A DNA stretch of 5,933 nt, from NCBI GenBank assembly GCA_937921835.1, contig CAKZVG010000202.1, positions 1-5,933 of the forward strand, given 5' to 3'. Source of the DNA: an uncultured Bryobacteraceae bacterium (GTDB lineage Bacteria > Acidobacteriota > Terriglobia > Bryobacterales > Bryobacteraceae). Of this stretch, positions 5,335 through 5,933 are shown one piece after another. Made by a program: the position numbers and the translations under genes. The notes below the pieces were generated by a model, which was not told the origin of the DNA, searched no databases, and saw nothing but the letters and a program-made list of their open reading frames with translations. Position 1 is the first letter of the stretch; each line of letters begins with the position of its first letter.

Positions 5335-5933
5335 TTTCCCGCGGGACCTGGCTCCGGGTCCTGCCGCCATTACTCGTAGTGTGTCCGCTCCTGGCGGCGC
5401 CCAAGTTGCGGCTGCTTGAGACCACCGTGGGGCCGGTCTCGGTGGCGCAGGGCGCGAACGCCCCCTCGCGGACCGTCGAAGCTTACAACGCCGGCGATGG
5501 AGCGCTCAACCTGTCGGTGACGTCTTCGGCCGCGTGGCTTTCCGGCTCGGTGAGCGCGCCGCGCAACTGCTCCAGCCGCGCCGGCGCCTGCATTCCGCTC
5601 CAGGTCTCGATGCAGACCGCCGCTCTCGAGCGGGGCATGCACACCGCCACGCTGACCGTCTCGGACCCAAACGCGGCCGACGCGCCGCAAACCATCACCG
5701 TCACCGCGGCCGTGGGTGGCGCGGTGCCGGACCGCCTGGATTTGTTCGTCGCTCCCAACGGTTCCACGGCGGAAGCCTCCTTCACCAGCCACAGCCTGCT
5801 GCGCACGACTCCCAGCACACAGTCCGGCGGCGGCTGGCTGTCGGTGGCGCTGGATGGCGCCGGAAGTTTCCGCTTCGTGCTGCCTTACCTCGTGCGCGCA
5901 ACCCATCAGAGCGGCATGGCGGAAGGAACGTAC
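5325..5933 (+). CDS. exported beta-sandwich protein, BACON-like N-terminal region (partial, runs off window)
   Basis: The frame stays open from ATG 5325 to the window edge, giving the first 203 residues of a longer protein. Residues 1-25 form a signal peptide (basic RGTWLR, hydrophobic core, A-A cleavage before PKL). Residues about 30-130 read as an immunoglobulin-like or BACON-like beta-sandwich: SVAQGAN, VEAYNAGDGALNLSV, SSAAWL, a Cys82/Cys89 pair likely to form a disulfide, and TATLTVSDPNAADAPQTITVT. A second beta-rich segment starts near 134 (VPDRLDLFVAPNGS). This resembles exported proteins that are numerous in Solibacter-type Acidobacteriota. In other bacteria BACON-type modules are linked to carbohydrate or mucin binding, but the role here is unknown and the catalytic part, if any, would lie beyond the window. 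The start overlaps nuoA by 10 bases and has its own ribosome binding site, so the two are probably co-transcribed. Confidence 0.85.
   Translation, partial: MGLISRGTWLRVLPPLLVVCPLLAAPKLRLLETTVGPVSVAQGANAPSRTVEAYNAGDGALNLSVTSSAAWLSGSVSAPRNCSSRAGACIPLQVSMQTAALERGMHTATLTVSDPNAADAPQTITVTAAVGGAVPDRLDLFVAPNGSTAEASFTSHSLLRTTPSTQSGGGWLSVALDGAGSFRFVLPYLVRATHQSGMAEGTY

Overview
The window is gene-dense, GC-rich bacterial DNA and most resembles Acidobacteriota of the Solibacter/Bryobacter type. The pointers are the secreted protein at the right end, whose wording resembles the BACON-like/quinoprotein-like exported proteins abundant in that group, a serine beta-lactamase-family hydrolase, a type 5 uracil-DNA glycosylase, and tightly packed short operons. 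The assignment is inferred from remembered family wording, not from a search.

Layout: (1) bases 1-1029, plus strand, hold two small genes. The first (135-641) is an apparent fusion of a signal peptide and a short beta-rich segment with a GIY-YIG-like fold whose catalytic Arg and Glu positions are both substituted. The second (670-1029) encodes a 119-residue protein I cannot assign. (2) Bases 1037-2233, minus strand, encode an exported serine hydrolase of the class C beta-lactamase/penicillin-binding type, converging on the first pair with only 7 bases between stops. (3) Diverging from it, bases 2296-3824 hold a translationally coupled pair: a family 5 [4Fe-4S] uracil-DNA glycosylase and an exported protein with a zinc-protease HELGH motif, overlapping by 4 bases. 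(4) A D-2-hydroxyacid dehydrogenase stands alone at 3954-4925. (5) At 4978 begins nuoA (complex I subunit A), preceded by an extended -10 promoter so close that the mRNA may be leaderless. nuoA overlaps by 10 bases the start of an exported beta-sandwich protein (5325 onward) that runs off the window. nuoA is therefore not followed by nuoB.

Functionally these are mixed housekeeping and accessory genes rather than one pathway. The parts most worth a second look are the degenerate GIY-YIG gene with its two possible starts and unknown partner, the DNA repair/exported metalloprotease coupling, and the nuoA/exported-protein overlap with its leaderless-type promoter. No RNA genes, CRISPR arrays, intact mobile elements or convincing intrinsic terminators were seen, and no gene-free stretch exceeds about 135 bases.
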